A stretch of 37,930 nt of DNA from Burkholderiales bacterium PBB2. Lineage in GTDB: Bacteria; Pseudomonadota; Gammaproteobacteria; Burkholderiales; Burkholderiaceae_C. The translations under genes were made by a program, and so were the position numbers. This document shows, one piece after another, positions 24,974 through 32,480 of the stretch; within the stretch, counting starts at the first letter, position 1, and each line of letters opens with the position of its first letter. The notes under the pieces are model-generated. The model saw nothing but the letters and a program-made list of their open reading frames with translations, had not been told where the DNA came from and searched no databases. Location of the stretch: contig NKIM01000043.1 of the NCBI GenBank assembly GCA_002255955.1, positions 1-37,930 of the forward strand, written 5' to 3'.

Positions 24974-24979
24974 TAGACT
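24974..24979 (+). promoter_or_regulatory. Candidate -10 element of the racemase operon (leaderless)
   Basis: TAGACT ends six bases before the racemase ATG, and no Shine-Dalgarno sequence is present. The -35 position falls inside the tandem repeats (TTGGTT at 24949-24954, 19-bp spacing), a weak match that suits activator dependence. Confidence 0.45.
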
Positions 24980-24985
24980 GGGCTC

Positions 24986-25780
24986 ATGACATTGCTGGGC
25001 ATCCTCGGGGGCATGAGTTGGGAATCGAGTGCGCATCTGTACGCGCTGCTCAACCGTGAGGTGGCGGCCCGCCTGGGCGGCTTGCACAGCGCCCGCCTCG
25101 TGATGCACAGCGTGGACTTTGCCGAGATCGAAGCGATGCAGGCGCGCGGTGATTGGGCCGCGGCCGCCCGCCTGCTGGGCGAGGCCGGCGCCGGGCTCAA
25201 GGCCGCCGGCGCCCAGGCCTTGCTGCTGGCCACCAACACCATGCACAAAGTGGCCGATGAGCTGCAGGCGCAGGCCGGTTTGCCCCTGCTGCACATCGTC
25301 GACGCCACCGGCGCGGCCTTGCAGGCCCAGGGCCTGCGTCACGTCGGCCTGCTGGCCACCCGCTACACCATGGCGGCTGACTCCTTCTACCAGCAGCGCA
25401 TGGCCCGCCACGGCATCGAGTTGCTGACCCCACCGCCGGAGGCGGCGGCCGAGGTCCACCGCATCATTTACGAAGAGCTGTGCCGTGGCCAGTTGAGCGC
25501 GTCGTCGAAGGCGCACTACCTGGCTTGCGTCGCCGAGCTGGCCGCGCGCGGCGCCGAGGGCGTGATCCTGGGCTGCACCGAGGTCGGGCTCTTGCTCGAT
25601 GACGCGGCGCAGGCGCTGAGCCCCCTGCCTTTTTTCGACTCGACCGTGCTGCAGGCACGCGCGGCGGTCGATTGGATGTTGGCCGACGCCGAGATCGCCC
25701 CGCACGGTGGTAAAAGCCAGGGTGAGCTTGTCCCCACGCAGGCCGCGCCGACCTCAGGCACGCAAGAATCCACGCCTTGA
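24986..25780 (+). CDS. Aspartate/glutamate racemase family protein, YgeA type
   Basis: Cofactor-independent amino-acid racemase of 264 residues. The start MTLLGILGGMSWESS is the usual N-terminus of the aspartate racemase family. The two active-site positions are Thr83 (LATNTMHK) and Cys197 (ILGCTEVGLLL) in place of the common Cys/Cys pair. As I recall, the same asymmetric Thr83/Cys197 pair was described for E. coli YgeA, an L-Asp/L-Glu-specific racemase, so a comparable specificity is plausible here. The last 30 residues (from about 235) are a Ser/Thr/Pro-rich tail beyond the fold. It is first in an operon with an aminotransferase, a PhzF protein and a GST, divergent from the MocR regulator. 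Confidence 0.9.
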   Translation: MTLLGILGGMSWESSAHLYALLNREVAARLGGLHSARLVMHSVDFAEIEAMQARGDWAAAARLLGEAGAGLKAAGAQALLLATNTMHKVADELQAQAGLPLLHIVDATGAALQAQGLRHVGLLATRYTMAADSFYQQRMARHGIELLTPPPEAAAEVHRIIYEELCRGQLSASSKAHYLACVAELAARGAEGVILGCTEVGLLLDDAAQALSPLPFFDSTVLQARAAVDWMLADAEIAPHGGKSQGELVPTQAAPTSGTQESTP

Positions 25781-25833
25781 CCGAATCGCCTTCCTTGAAT
25801 GAATTGTTGATGAATCCGCAGGAGACAAGAAGC

Positions 25834-27042
25834 ATGAGCAGCATCTGGAACCAAGCCCGCCGCGCCGCGCGCATGAACCCGTCCATCATTCGCGAGATCC
25901 TCAAGGTCACCGAAAAGCCGGGCATCCTGTCCATGGCCGGGGGCCTGCCTTCGGCCGATACCTTCCCGGTCGATGCGCTCAAAGCTGCCTGCGATCAGGT
26001 GCTCAGCCACAACGCCAAGGAAGCCCTGCAGTACGCCGCCAGCGAAGGTTTTGCGCCGTTGCGCGAATGGGTGGCCCAGCGCATGGCCAGCCTGGGCATG
26101 ACGGTCAGCCCGGATCAGGTGCTGATCACCAGCGGCTCCCAGCAAGGCCTGGATCTGGTCGGCAAGATCCTCTGCGATGCCGGCGCGCCGGTGGCCGTGG
26201 AGACGCCCACTTACCTCGGCGCCCTGCAGGCCTTCACGCCCTACGAGCCCAACTTCGTGAGCCTGGCCAGTGACGAGCAAGGTGTGGACCCGGCCGAGTT
26301 TGCCCGCCTGCCGCACGACGCGCCCGGCACCCGCTTTGCCTACCTGCTGCCCAACTACCAGAACCCCACCGGTCGTGTGATGAGCCTGGAGCGCCGCCAG
26401 GCCGTGATGGCCGCGGCCAAGGCCGCCGGCGTGCCGGTGATCGAAGACAACCCCTACGGCGACCTCTGGTTCGACGAGCCGCCGCTGCCGGCCCTGGCCT
26501 CCTTCTGGCCGGAAGGCACCATCTACCTGGGCAGCTTCTCCAAGGTGCTGACGCCCGGCTTCCGCCTGGGCTTCATCATCGCCCCGAGCGAGCTCTACCC
26601 CAAGCTGCTGCAAGCCAAGCAAGCGGCCGACCTGCACACCCCGGGCTTCAACCAGCGCGTGGTCTACGAGGTGGTCAAGAACGGCTTCCTCGACGAGCAT
26701 GTGCCGCTGATCCGCGCCCGCTACAAGGCCAACCGTGATGCCATGGCCGAGGGCCTGAAGAAGCACCTGCCGCCGGGCTGCGTCTGGCAGAGCCCCAAGG
26801 GCGGCATGTTCTTCTGGATCCGTCTGCCCGAAGGTCTGAATGCCATGGATCTGCTGCCCAAGGCGGTGGATGCCGGCATCGCCTTCGTGCCCGGCGCGGC
26901 CTTCTACGCCCAGAACCCCGACCCGCGCACCCTGCGTCTGTCCTTTGTGACCCTGACGCCGCCGCAGATCGAAGAAGGCGTTGCCATCCTGGGCAAGGTG
27001 CTGCGCGACGCGCTGGACAACGGCGCGCAGCCCACGCCATGA
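25834..27042 (+). CDS. PLP-dependent aminotransferase (2-aminoadipate/aromatic-type, class I/II)
   Basis: Fold-type I aminotransferase of 402 residues from the ATG at 25834, which has AGGAG about nine bases upstream. A TTG at 25777 is in frame and overlaps the racemase stop, but its extra 19 residues do not look conserved. Key marks: ILSMAGGLPSADTFP, QYAASEGFAPLREW, ITSGSQQGLDLVGK, YLLPNYQNPTGR, VIEDNPYGDLWF and the PLP lysine K237 in LGSFSKVLTPGFRLG, then the substrate Arg region TLRLSFV. This pattern fits the LysN/KAT II-like branch that uses 2-aminoadipate, leucine or aromatic amino acids. It likely deaminates or forms the amino acid handled by its operon partners. It overlaps phzF by ATGA. 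Confidence 0.93.
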   Translation: MSSIWNQARRAARMNPSIIREILKVTEKPGILSMAGGLPSADTFPVDALKAACDQVLSHNAKEALQYAASEGFAPLREWVAQRMASLGMTVSPDQVLITSGSQQGLDLVGKILCDAGAPVAVETPTYLGALQAFTPYEPNFVSLASDEQGVDPAEFARLPHDAPGTRFAYLLPNYQNPTGRVMSLERRQAVMAAAKAAGVPVIEDNPYGDLWFDEPPLPALASFWPEGTIYLGSFSKVLTPGFRLGFIIAPSELYPKLLQAKQAADLHTPGFNQRVVYEVVKNGFLDEHVPLIRARYKANRDAMAEGLKKHLPPGCVWQSPKGGMFFWIRLPEGLNAMDLLPKAVDAGIAFVPGAAFYAQNPDPRTLRLSFVTLTPPQIEEGVAILGKVLRDALDNGAQPTP

Positions 27043-27893
27043 GCTTGCAAAGCCGCCGCTTCGCCCAAGTCGACGTCTTCACCGCCATGCCCTTGCTGGG
27101 CAATGCCCTGGCCGTCGTCATCGACGGCGAGGGGCTCAGCGACGCCGCCATGGCCAGCTTTGCCCGCTGGACCAACCTCAGCGAAACCACCTTTCTGCTG
27201 CCGCCCACGCAGCCGGAGGCGGATTACCGGCTGCGCATCTTCACCCCCGGTGGCGAGCTGCCTTTTGCCGGCCACCCGACGCTGGGCTCGGCCCATTGCT
27301 GGCTGGGCGCCGGCGGTGTGCCCAAGCACAAGGGGCGCGTGGTGCAGGAATGCAAGATCGGTCTGGTGACGATCAAGCGTGGCGGCGATCACAAGCGCGA
27401 ACGCCTGGCTTTTGCGGCCCCGCCGCTCAAGCGCTCGGGCCCGGTGGCGCCGGAGCTGCATGAGCAGGTCTTGCGCGCGCTGCGCCTGCCCGCCGAGGCG
27501 GTGCACGATGTGGTATGGGTGGACAACGGCCCGGGCTGGATCGCGGCCCGCCTGGCCTCGGCCGAGGCGGTGCTGGCCTTGCAGCCCGACTTCGCGGCCA
27601 TGCAGGGCCTGAAGCTCGGCGTGGTCGGCGCCTACCCTTCGGGCTCGCCCCAGCAGTTCGAGGTGCGGGCCTTTGTGCCGGATCTCGGTGTGCCGGAAGA
27701 CCCGGTCACCGGCAGCTTCAACGCGGGCCTGGCCCTGTGGTTGATGGATGCGGGCCTGGCGCCCATGCGTTACACCGCAGCCCAGGGCGCCAAGCTGGCG
27801 CGTGCCGGCCGCATCCATGTCTTGCGCGATGACGAGGCCACCTGGATCGGCGGCGATGTCGTGCCCTTGATCGAAGGCGAAGTCCGCCTTTGA
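27039..27893 (+). CDS. PhzF-family isomerase/epimerase
   Basis: A 284-residue protein with the two-lobed PhzF/diaminopimelate-epimerase-like fold. Family marks: FAQVDVFTAMPLLGNALAVV, the catalytic Glu E49 in TNLSETTFLL, LPFAGHPTLGSAH and D221 in PEDPVTGSFNAGLALW. The founding member isomerises a phenazine intermediate, but most homologues act on unknown amino-acid-like substrates and phz genes are lacking here, so a phenazine role is unlikely. The ATG overlaps the aminotransferase stop (ATGA), which ties its function to that enzyme. A role as isomerase or epimerase of an amino or keto acid in the same pathway is inferred. Confidence 0.9.
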   Translation: MSLQSRRFAQVDVFTAMPLLGNALAVVIDGEGLSDAAMASFARWTNLSETTFLLPPTQPEADYRLRIFTPGGELPFAGHPTLGSAHCWLGAGGVPKHKGRVVQECKIGLVTIKRGGDHKRERLAFAAPPLKRSGPVAPELHEQVLRALRLPAEAVHDVVWVDNGPGWIAARLASAEAVLALQPDFAAMQGLKLGVVGAYPSGSPQQFEVRAFVPDLGVPEDPVTGSFNAGLALWLMDAGLAPMRYTAAQGAKLARAGRIHVLRDDEATWIGGDVVPLIEGEVRL

Positions 27894-27919
27894 TGGATGT
27901 TTGAAGGGACAACTGCGCC

Positions 27920-28555
27920 ATGACGCTGCAACTGCTGGGCAAGGCCAGCTCCATCAATGTCCGCAAGGTGCTGTGGACCTTGACCGAGCTGGGGCTTGAG
28001 TTTGAGCGCCAGGACTGGGGCGCGGGCTTTGCCACCACCGACACGCCCGAGTTCCGCCGCCTCAACCCCAATGCCCTGGTGCCGGTGCTGTGCGACGGCG
28101 ATTTCGTGCTCTGGGAGAGCAACAGCATCTGCCGCTACTTGGTGGCGCGCGAGCAGCGCCATGAGCTCCTGCCGCAAGCGCCGCGGGCGCGAGCGCAGGT
28201 TGAGCAGTGGATGGATTGGCAGGCCGGCGAGTTCAACAACGCCTGGCGCTATGCCTTCATGAGCCTGGTGCGCCAGAGCCCGGCGCACCAGGACCCGCAA
28301 CTGCTGGCCCAAGGCGTGGCGGGCTGGCACCGCCATGTGCAGATCCTCGACGCGCAACTAGCCCGGACCGGCGCCTTTGTCTGCGGCGAGACCTTCACCC
28401 TGGCTGATGTGGTGCTGGGCCTGTCTCTGCAACGCTGGCGTGTGGCGCCGCTGGACGAGGCGGGCCGACCCGAGGTGCCGGCGGCTCGCGCCTATCTGCA
28501 GCGTCTGGAGCAGCGCCCGGCCTTCATGGCCCACGGCGCCAACGGTCAGCCCTGA
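27920..28555 (+). CDS. Glutathione S-transferase family protein
   Basis: The 211-residue protein has an N-terminal thioredoxin-like domain (LQLLGKASSINVRKVLWTLTEL, then LNPNALVPVLCDGDFVLWESNSICRYL with the cis-Pro and Glu-Ser glutathione site) and a helical C-terminal domain (ETFTLADVVLGLSLQRW). The Ser at the SSINV position is the probable catalytic hydroxyl. It begins 26 bases after the PhzF stop with no terminator, so it is likely the last gene of the MocR-controlled operon. Glutathione transfer to an intermediate of that pathway, or general detoxification, are both possible. Confidence 0.92.
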   Translation: MTLQLLGKASSINVRKVLWTLTELGLEFERQDWGAGFATTDTPEFRRLNPNALVPVLCDGDFVLWESNSICRYLVAREQRHELLPQAPRARAQVEQWMDWQAGEFNNAWRYAFMSLVRQSPAHQDPQLLAQGVAGWHRHVQILDAQLARTGAFVCGETFTLADVVLGLSLQRWRVAPLDEAGRPEVPAARAYLQRLEQRPAFMAHGANGQP

Positions 28556-28584
28556 AATCCAGGGCGGCCCGTCAGCCCGGCCGC
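28549..28584. terminator. Paired hairpins between convergent GST and cytochrome c' genes
   Basis: GCCCTG-AAATC-CAGGGC (28549-28565) overlaps the GST stop codon. GCGGCC/GGCCGC (28564-28569 and 28579-28584) ends right at the opposite-strand stop. No T-run is visible. The two stems share two bases and so may be alternatives, one for each direction. Confidence 0.5.
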
Positions 28585-29055
28585 TTATTCGTTGCGGAAG
28601 TTGTCGTGGCAGGACTTGCAGGTGCTGGCGGCCGGGCCGAAGCTGGCCTTCAGCTGCTCCACCGTGGCGGGCTTGGCGGCGGCCAGCTTGGCCACTTCGT
28701 CCTGCATCTTCTTGGCGGCTTCGTCGAACTTGGCGCGCTCACTCCAGATCTCGGCCTTGGCGCCGCCCTTGTCCTTGCTGGCCGTGCCTTCGACAAAGCC
28801 GTGGAAGGGCAGGCGCGAGAGGCTGGCCACGATCTCGGCATTGCTGGCCGCAGCGGCGGCATCAAACGGGGCGCGGCCCTGGACCATGGCGCCCATGCGG
28901 CTGAAATGCGCGCCAATCAGGGTGAATGCCGCTTTGCGGTACTTGACGGCATCCTCGGGTTTTTGAAACTGGGCCTGCGCCGGCAGGCTGGCGCCCAGGG
29001 CGGCGACGCTCAGGAGGGTCAGGCTGAGGGTGTGCTTCATCGAGATCTTCTTCAT
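28585..29055 (-). CDS. Cytochrome c' (periplasmic, four-helix type)
   Basis: High-spin heme protein of the periplasm; the class binds NO and guards against nitrosative stress. From the ATG at 29055 there are 156 residues: a signal peptide (MKKISMKHTLSLTLLS, cut near AQA-QF), four amphipathic helices, and the C-terminal heme site CKSCH with C146, C149 and axial H150. FQKPEDAVKYRKAAFTLIG and HFSRMGAMVQGR are usual for the family. The ATG at 29040 (MKHTLSL) is an alternative start. It is divergent from a cytochrome b561 gene across 211 bp in which I see no further feature. Confidence 0.93.
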   Translation of the reverse strand: MKKISMKHTLSLTLLSVAALGASLPAQAQFQKPEDAVKYRKAAFTLIGAHFSRMGAMVQGRAPFDAAAAASNAEIVASLSRLPFHGFVEGTASKDKGGAKAEIWSERAKFDEAAKKMQDEVAKLAAAKPATVEQLKASFGPAASTCKSCHDNFRNE

Positions 29056-29266
29056 GGTGCGTGAGGTCCTTGTGGCAGAGGAAGGAGGGCAGGGATGAAC
29101 GAACAACAAGAGAACGAAGCGTCGGCCCGGGGCCGGCGCGCTGAGTGTACGGAAGACCTGGAACTTGTGCGGGGCTGCGGCCGCGTCGCCGCTGGGTTAT
29201 CGTTGTCAGCTGTGAGGCCGCATGCTCGGGTGCTTGCGTTGCCGGGTGGCAAAAGGAGGTCCGTCC

Positions 29267-29968
29267 ATGTCTGAGGACTCGACGATGACGCGTGTGCAGG
29301 TGCGGGTGCGGGTCTGGGACCTGCCGACCCGTTTGTTCCATTGGGCTCTGGTGCTGTGCGTGCTGGGTTCGGTGCTCAGCGCCAAGATCGGGGGCAACGC
29401 CATGATCTGGCATGCGCGCCTGGGCTATGCGGTGCTGGCCTTGCTGGGCTTCCGCCTGGCTTGGGGTCTGGTGGGCGGGCGCTGGTCGCGCTTTGGCAGC
29501 TTTCTCTACAGCCCTGCGGCCCTGCTGCGTTATCTGCGCGGACAGCCCCGCGAGGGTGATCATTTCGATGTGGGGCACAACCCACTGGGGGCCTTCTCGG
29601 TGCTGGCCATGCTGGCCTGGCTGGGCCTGCAAGTGGGCTCGGGCCTGATCGCCGATGACGAGATCGCCTTCAGCGGCCCGCTGGTCGCCTGGGTCAGCTC
29701 TGAGGTGAGTCTGGCCTGGACCCACTATCACAAGAGCTACGGGCAATGGGGGTTGTTCCTGCTGCTGGGCTTGCACCTGCTGGCTATCGCCTTTTACCGC
29801 TGGCGCCGCCAGGATTTGATCGGGCCCATGCTGTCGGGCGACAAGCAGTTGCCGGTCGCTGTACCGGCCAGTGCCGACAACTGGGCCACACGAGTGTTTG
29901 CGCTGACCTTGTTGCTGGCCTGTGCCGCCGGGGTCTATCTGCTGGTGACGCCGGCCCCGCTCACGTGA
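29267..29968 (+). CDS. Cytochrome b561 domain membrane protein
   Basis: Inner-membrane diheme b-type cytochrome of 233 residues with about five hydrophobic segments. Candidate heme ligands are His in LPTRLFHWALVL, IWHARLGY and LGLHLLAIAF, with WTHYHKSYG before the fourth segment. The family moves electrons between quinol and periplasmic cytochromes or supports cytochrome c partners. The ATG at 29267 has a perfect AAGGAGGT six bases upstream. It is paired divergently with cytochrome c', a pairing seen in other proteobacteria, so it may reduce that protein. The C-terminus ends in another membrane segment (VFALTLLLACAAGVYLLV). Confidence 0.93.
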   Translation: MSEDSTMTRVQVRVRVWDLPTRLFHWALVLCVLGSVLSAKIGGNAMIWHARLGYAVLALLGFRLAWGLVGGRWSRFGSFLYSPAALLRYLRGQPREGDHFDVGHNPLGAFSVLAMLAWLGLQVGSGLIADDEIAFSGPLVAWVSSEVSLAWTHYHKSYGQWGLFLLLGLHLLAIAFYRWRRQDLIGPMLSGDKQLPVAVPASADNWATRVFALTLLLACAAGVYLLVTPAPLT

Positions 29969-29997
29969 GGCATGTGGCCAGTACACTGCGGCGCTGC

Positions 29998-30489
29998 ATG
30001 GAAAGCCCTCGCATCACCCTGATCACCCCGGACGACGCTGAAGCCTGGTCCGCCACGCGCGAGATCCTGCGCGATTACAGCGCCAGCTTGCAGGTGGATC
30101 TGTGCTTCCAGGATTTCGAGGCCGAACTGGCCTCGCTGCCCGGCCAGTATGAGCCGCCCGGCGGCTTGATGCTGCTGGCGCTGGTGGACGGCGCCGTGGC
30201 CGGTTGCGGCGGGTTTCGCAACCTGCCTGAGGTCGATTACCCCAACGCCTGCGAAATGAAGCGCCTGTTTGTGCGCCCGGCCTTTCGACGCTTCGGCCTC
30301 GGGCGCATGCTGGCCCAGGCCTTGATCGACCGCGCCACCCAGGCCGGCTATTCCAGCATGCTGCTGGACACTCTGGACGATATGGAGGCCGCCCGCGGCC
30401 TGTACGAGAGCCTGGGTTTCGAGGCCGTGCCGCCTTACTACTTCAACCCGATTCCGGGTGCGCACTACCTCCGCGTCGAACTGGCTTGA
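29998..30489 (+). CDS. GNAT-family N-acetyltransferase
   Basis: The 163-residue acetyl-CoA-dependent transferase has the GNAT core: VDGAVAGCGGFRNL, MKRLFVRPAFRRFGLGRMLAQALID (motif A, with RRFGLG for the CoA pyrophosphate) and AARGLYESLGFEAVPPYYFNPIPGAHYL (motif B). Such short proteins often acetylate small amines or amino acids; the substrate is not known. The ATG at 29998 fits the family start. TACACT at 29982-29987 is a possible -10 only ten bases upstream, and no Shine-Dalgarno is seen, so the leader would be very short. It lies 29 bases after the b561 gene on the same strand. Confidence 0.9.
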   Translation: MESPRITLITPDDAEAWSATREILRDYSASLQVDLCFQDFEAELASLPGQYEPPGGLMLLALVDGAVAGCGGFRNLPEVDYPNACEMKRLFVRPAFRRFGLGRMLAQALIDRATQAGYSSMLLDTLDDMEAARGLYESLGFEAVPPYYFNPIPGAHYLRVELA

Positions 30490-30588
30490 GGGTTGCCGCG
30501 CAGCAATCGCGGCTCGGGTCTGAGTTTCATCGGGTTACGGTCGTAGCATGGGGTGTTGCATCCCGCCTCCGACCCCGCTTCGATCGCC

Positions 30589-31506
30589 ATGAATTCAGAA
30601 ACCTCGACCCCGCCCTACACCATCACGCCTGCTGGCCCGACGCCGGCCTTGCTGGGTGAATCGCCGCTGTGGAGCGTGGAGGAGCAGGCGCTCTACTACG
30701 TCGACATTCCGGCCAAGCAGGTGTTGCGCCTGCATCCCGCCTCGGGCGAGTTGCGGCAATGGCCCATGGCCAGTGAGCCAGGCTGTATCGCGCTGATCGA
30801 GGGCGGTGGATTGGCCGTGGCGCAGCGCCAGGGGCTGTTTCGACTGGATCCGGAAAGCGGTGCCTGCAGTCTGCTGGCGCCGCCGCCTTACGACCCGGCG
30901 CGCCAGCGCTTCAACGACGGCAAGCCGGATGCGAAGGGCCGGCTCTGGGTCGGCGGCATCGACGATGCCCGCGCGCCTGACGCTGCGCTGTACCGTTATG
31001 GGTCAGCCGGCTTTGTGCGCGCCGAAGGCGGCATCACCACCTCGAACGGCCTGGCCTGGAGCCCGGATCAGGCCTGGATGTACTGGTCCGACACCAAGGC
31101 GCATGAAATCTACCGCCTGCCTTTCGATGCCGAGACCGGTGCGTTGGGAGTGCGCCAAACCTGGGTGCGCTTCGAGCCGCGTGCGGCTGGCCAGTCGCTG
31201 GACAGCTACGGCGGCCGGCCCGACGGCGCGGCTGTGGACCAAGAGGGCTGCTACTGGGTGGCCATGTACGAAGGCCAGCGCCTGCTGCGGCTCTCGCCCG
31301 AGGGTCAGGTCTTGATGGAGGTCAAGCTGCCGGTGCGTTGCCCGACCATGCCGACTTTCGGTGGTGCCGATCTGCGTACGCTCTACATCACCACCGCCAG
31401 CGACGGCCGCCCGGCCGAGGAGCGCGCCGCCCAGCCCTGGGCCGGCTGTGTGCTGCAGATGCGGGTCGAGGTGCCCGGTTGGGCGCCGAATCGACTCAAG
31501 CTCTGA
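30589..31506 (+). CDS. SMP-30/gluconolactonase/LRE family protein
   Basis: Six-bladed beta-propeller lactonase of 305 residues. Metal ligands of the family are readable: E24 in LLGESPLW, the Asn in TTSNGLAWSPD and the Asp in GRPDGAAVDQEG. FNDGKPDAKGRLWVGGID and LYITTAS are further marks. The expected reaction is hydrolysis of a sugar lactone such as gluconolactone, arabinolactone or a related ester, with Ca2+ or Zn2+. No sugar-catabolic genes flank it, so the sugar is unknown. The ATG at 30589 is chosen; a TTG at 30553 is in frame but lacks support. A hairpin follows the stop, ahead of the ATP synthase operon. Confidence 0.92.
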   Translation: MNSETSTPPYTITPAGPTPALLGESPLWSVEEQALYYVDIPAKQVLRLHPASGELRQWPMASEPGCIALIEGGGLAVAQRQGLFRLDPESGACSLLAPPPYDPARQRFNDGKPDAKGRLWVGGIDDARAPDAALYRYGSAGFVRAEGGITTSNGLAWSPDQAWMYWSDTKAHEIYRLPFDAETGALGVRQTWVRFEPRAAGQSLDSYGGRPDGAAVDQEGCYWVAMYEGQRLLRLSPEGQVLMEVKLPVRCPTMPTFGGADLRTLYITTASDGRPAEERAAQPWAGCVLQMRVEVPGWAPNRLKL

Positions 31507-31512
31507 ACTGCA

Positions 31513-31533
31513 GGCGCCCCAAAATCGGGCGCC
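31513..31533 (+). terminator. Hairpin after the SMP-30 gene
   Basis: GGCGCCC (31513-31519) pairs with GGGCGCC (31527-31533) around CAAAATC. Only a weak T-rich stretch follows, so termination may be partial. The region 31534-31706 up to the atp promoter shows no gene. Confidence 0.55.
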
Positions 31534-31706
31534 CATTCCCTTCGTTTTGCAGGGCTGTCAGCCAAAAGTCATGGTCTGTGAAGATCATGCCGCCGGGCCT
31601 GGAAAGGCCGGCCGGCGGGCGCTTTGACGCTTGCTTGGCATCGGTTTTTCGGCCTCGGGCGAGGGGCTGCGGCAGGGGTTTGGGAGGGCTCCCGGTAGCG
31701 CTGGCT

Positions 31707-31735
31707 TTCCCAGGCTACGGGTTTCCACATATAAT
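31707..31735 (+). promoter_or_regulatory. Promoter of the ATP synthase operon
   Basis: TTCCCA (31707-31712) and a perfect TATAAT (31730-31735) are separated by 17 bp. Transcription should start near 31742, about 26 bases before the atpI ATG. This is the best sigma-70 promoter in the window, as expected for a highly expressed operon. Confidence 0.8.
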
Positions 31736-31767
31736 CTTTGGGTTTTGCCGACAGCCGTCATCCATTC

Positions 31768-32478
31768 ATGAGCGAATTTGAAGGCGATGAACTGGGCGGA
31801 CATTCGGGTGCCAGGGCAGGGGGTCAGCGGTCAGAGCGATCGTCGAAGCCCAGCCCAGCCGAAGGTTCGAAAACAGCCCAGCCTGCAAGTTCGCTGACCC
31901 TGTCGCCGGGGTCTTCGCCTGAGCGCAAGTTCAGGCAGCTGGCTTGGGATGACGAGTTGTCTGAGGATGGTTCCCAGGATGGGGCCACCGAGGCTGCTTT
32001 CAAGACGCTCACGCGTGAGGAGGCTCAAGCCCTGGTGGCGCAGCATCCGCCTTTGTCGCCCTGGCGGGTGGTGGGGGCGCAGGCCGTGATCGGCGTGCTG
32101 CTGGCCGTGCTCTGGGGGCTGGGTGCCTGGTTGATGGGCGACAGCAGCCTCGGTGGAATGGAGAAAGCGCGGTCGGCCCTGTGTGGCGTGGCCGCGGTGG
32201 TTCTGCCCAATGCCTTGATGGCATGGGGCATGACCGGGCTCTTCAGGGGGATTCCTGGCGCTGCGGTGCTGGGCTTCATGTTCTGGGAGTTGATCAAGAT
32301 CATGCTGGCCGTTGCCATCTTGGCGGCGGCTGCGAAATGGATGCCCGGGCTGTACTGGCCAGCACTGCTGGTTGGGCTGATCGGGTGTTTGAAAGTTAAT
32401 TGGGTGGCCCTGCTTCTGCAGGGTCGTTTCAGCAAAAATCGCGTGGCCGCAAGCCACGCCAAGCGGGACGGAAACTGA
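31768..32478 (+). CDS. atpI: ATP synthase subunit I (AtpI), long form
   Basis: Accessory membrane protein of the F1Fo operon, thought to help c-ring assembly or Mg2+ supply. The ATG at 31768 gives 236 residues, against roughly 130 in E. coli. The last 140 contain four hydrophobic segments (VVGAQAVIGVLLAVLWGLGA, LCGVAAVVLPNALMAWG, GFMFWELIKIMLAVAILAA, WPALLVGLIGCLK), which is AtpI. The first 95 or so are hydrophilic, rich in Ser, Pro, Glu and Gly, and look disordered. No strong Shine-Dalgarno is seen. atpB begins two bases after the stop. Confidence 0.9.
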   Translation: MSEFEGDELGGHSGARAGGQRSERSSKPSPAEGSKTAQPASSLTLSPGSSPERKFRQLAWDDELSEDGSQDGATEAAFKTLTREEAQALVAQHPPLSPWRVVGAQAVIGVLLAVLWGLGAWLMGDSSLGGMEKARSALCGVAAVVLPNALMAWGMTGLFRGIPGAAVLGFMFWELIKIMLAVAILAAAAKWMPGLYWPALLVGLIGCLKVNWVALLLQGRFSKNRVAASHAKRDGN

Positions 32479-32480
32479 CA

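Noticed and set aside
27039-27893. Phenazine biosynthesis from the PhzF-family gene
   Set aside because: No other phz genes are present; PhzF homologues are common outside phenazine pathways.
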